Below, one piece after another: positions 63,833 through 64,000 of a stretch of DNA of 64,000 nt (positions within the stretch are counted from its first letter, which is position 1; each line of letters starts with the position of its first letter). The notes below the pieces were generated by a model. It was not told the origin of the DNA, did no database searches, and was given only the letters and a program-made list of their open reading frames with translations. Position numbers and translations under genes: made by a program. Where the stretch lies: NCBI RefSeq assembly GCF_008831285.2, contig NC_045151.1, forward strand, positions 11,336,571-11,400,570, written 5' to 3'. This DNA comes from Nymphaea colorata. Its lineage: Eukaryota; Streptophyta; Magnoliopsida; Nymphaeales; Nymphaeaceae.

Positions 63833-64000
63833 CCAGTGGCGGAGCTAAAAAAGAAAAAAAAAAAAAAAAAAAGGCCGAGCGCCACTAATCCAAAAGCTTT
63901 CATACCTTAAGAAGCAGTCAGCAAATATTTGAAGGCCTCTTTACAAAAATAAATTTGTGAAGCTCGTGTGGGCAACTGCCCACACCTGCCAACATGCGGG
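63833..64000. mobile_element. Possible transposon end at window edge
   Basis: CCAGTGGCGGAGCTAAAAAA followed by a long A run resembles the terminal phrase of a common plant DNA-transposon group (AGTGGCGGAGC...). GTGGGCAACTGCCCAC at about 63969-63984 is a near-perfect palindrome, and a similar one, GTGGGCAGTTGCCCAC, occurs at 58036-58051. The other end lies outside the window. Confidence 0.3.

Overview
The window is nuclear DNA from a flowering plant. The signs are a plant-type ubiquitin-RUB fusion gene with GT-AG introns, a plant-only WW/EAR-motif protein gene, AT-rich intergenic DNA full of microsatellites, and nested LTR retrotransposons plus DNA transposons. The species cannot be fixed from the sequence. 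Only two genes look functional, one at each end. About 58 kb between them is repeat-derived or unrecognised.

Left edge (1-3011, minus strand): RUB1, encoding ubiquitin joined head-to-tail to the NEDD8-like modifier RUB. Three exons can be placed to the base. The third begins at position 23 and runs off the window, so the last part of RUB and the stop codon are outside. From 3 to 13.5 kb there is AT-rich DNA with microsatellites, one possible CACTA end and one possible orphan exon.

13.5-36 kb: a solo LTR (family L, copy 1, 13561-16937, TSD CATAG) sits beside a Copia-like LTR/PBS junction. Next comes a roughly 100-bp tandem array. It is split by a long decayed Ty3/Gypsy chromovirus on the minus strand (about 20970-32339: gag, protease, RT, RNase H, integrase, chromodomain). 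The left LTR of the chromovirus carries a 718-bp hAT-type transposon with an 8-bp target duplication, and its left edge is fused to 49 bp of gag. Copy 2 of LTR family L follows (33277-35980), with a duplicated core promoter.

36-51 kb: two degenerate Ty3/Gypsy elements of Tat/Ogre type, both on the minus strand. Each has a tandem array downstream of the integrase C-terminus. Copy 3 of LTR family L (47305-50340, inverted, TSD ATAAG) interrupts the RNase H domain of the second element so cleanly that the host frame continues on either side.

51-64 kb: a non-autonomous CACTA-like element (51840-54620), a repeat-poor AT-rich stretch, then a two-exon gene (61065-62648, plus strand) for a 244-residue protein with a WW-like segment, EAR motifs and paired CxxC motifs, resembling CURLY FLAG LEAF 1-type proteins. 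No rRNA, tRNA, CRISPR or organellar genes were recognised. The most informative material is the nested insertion history, which can be read base by base in several places.
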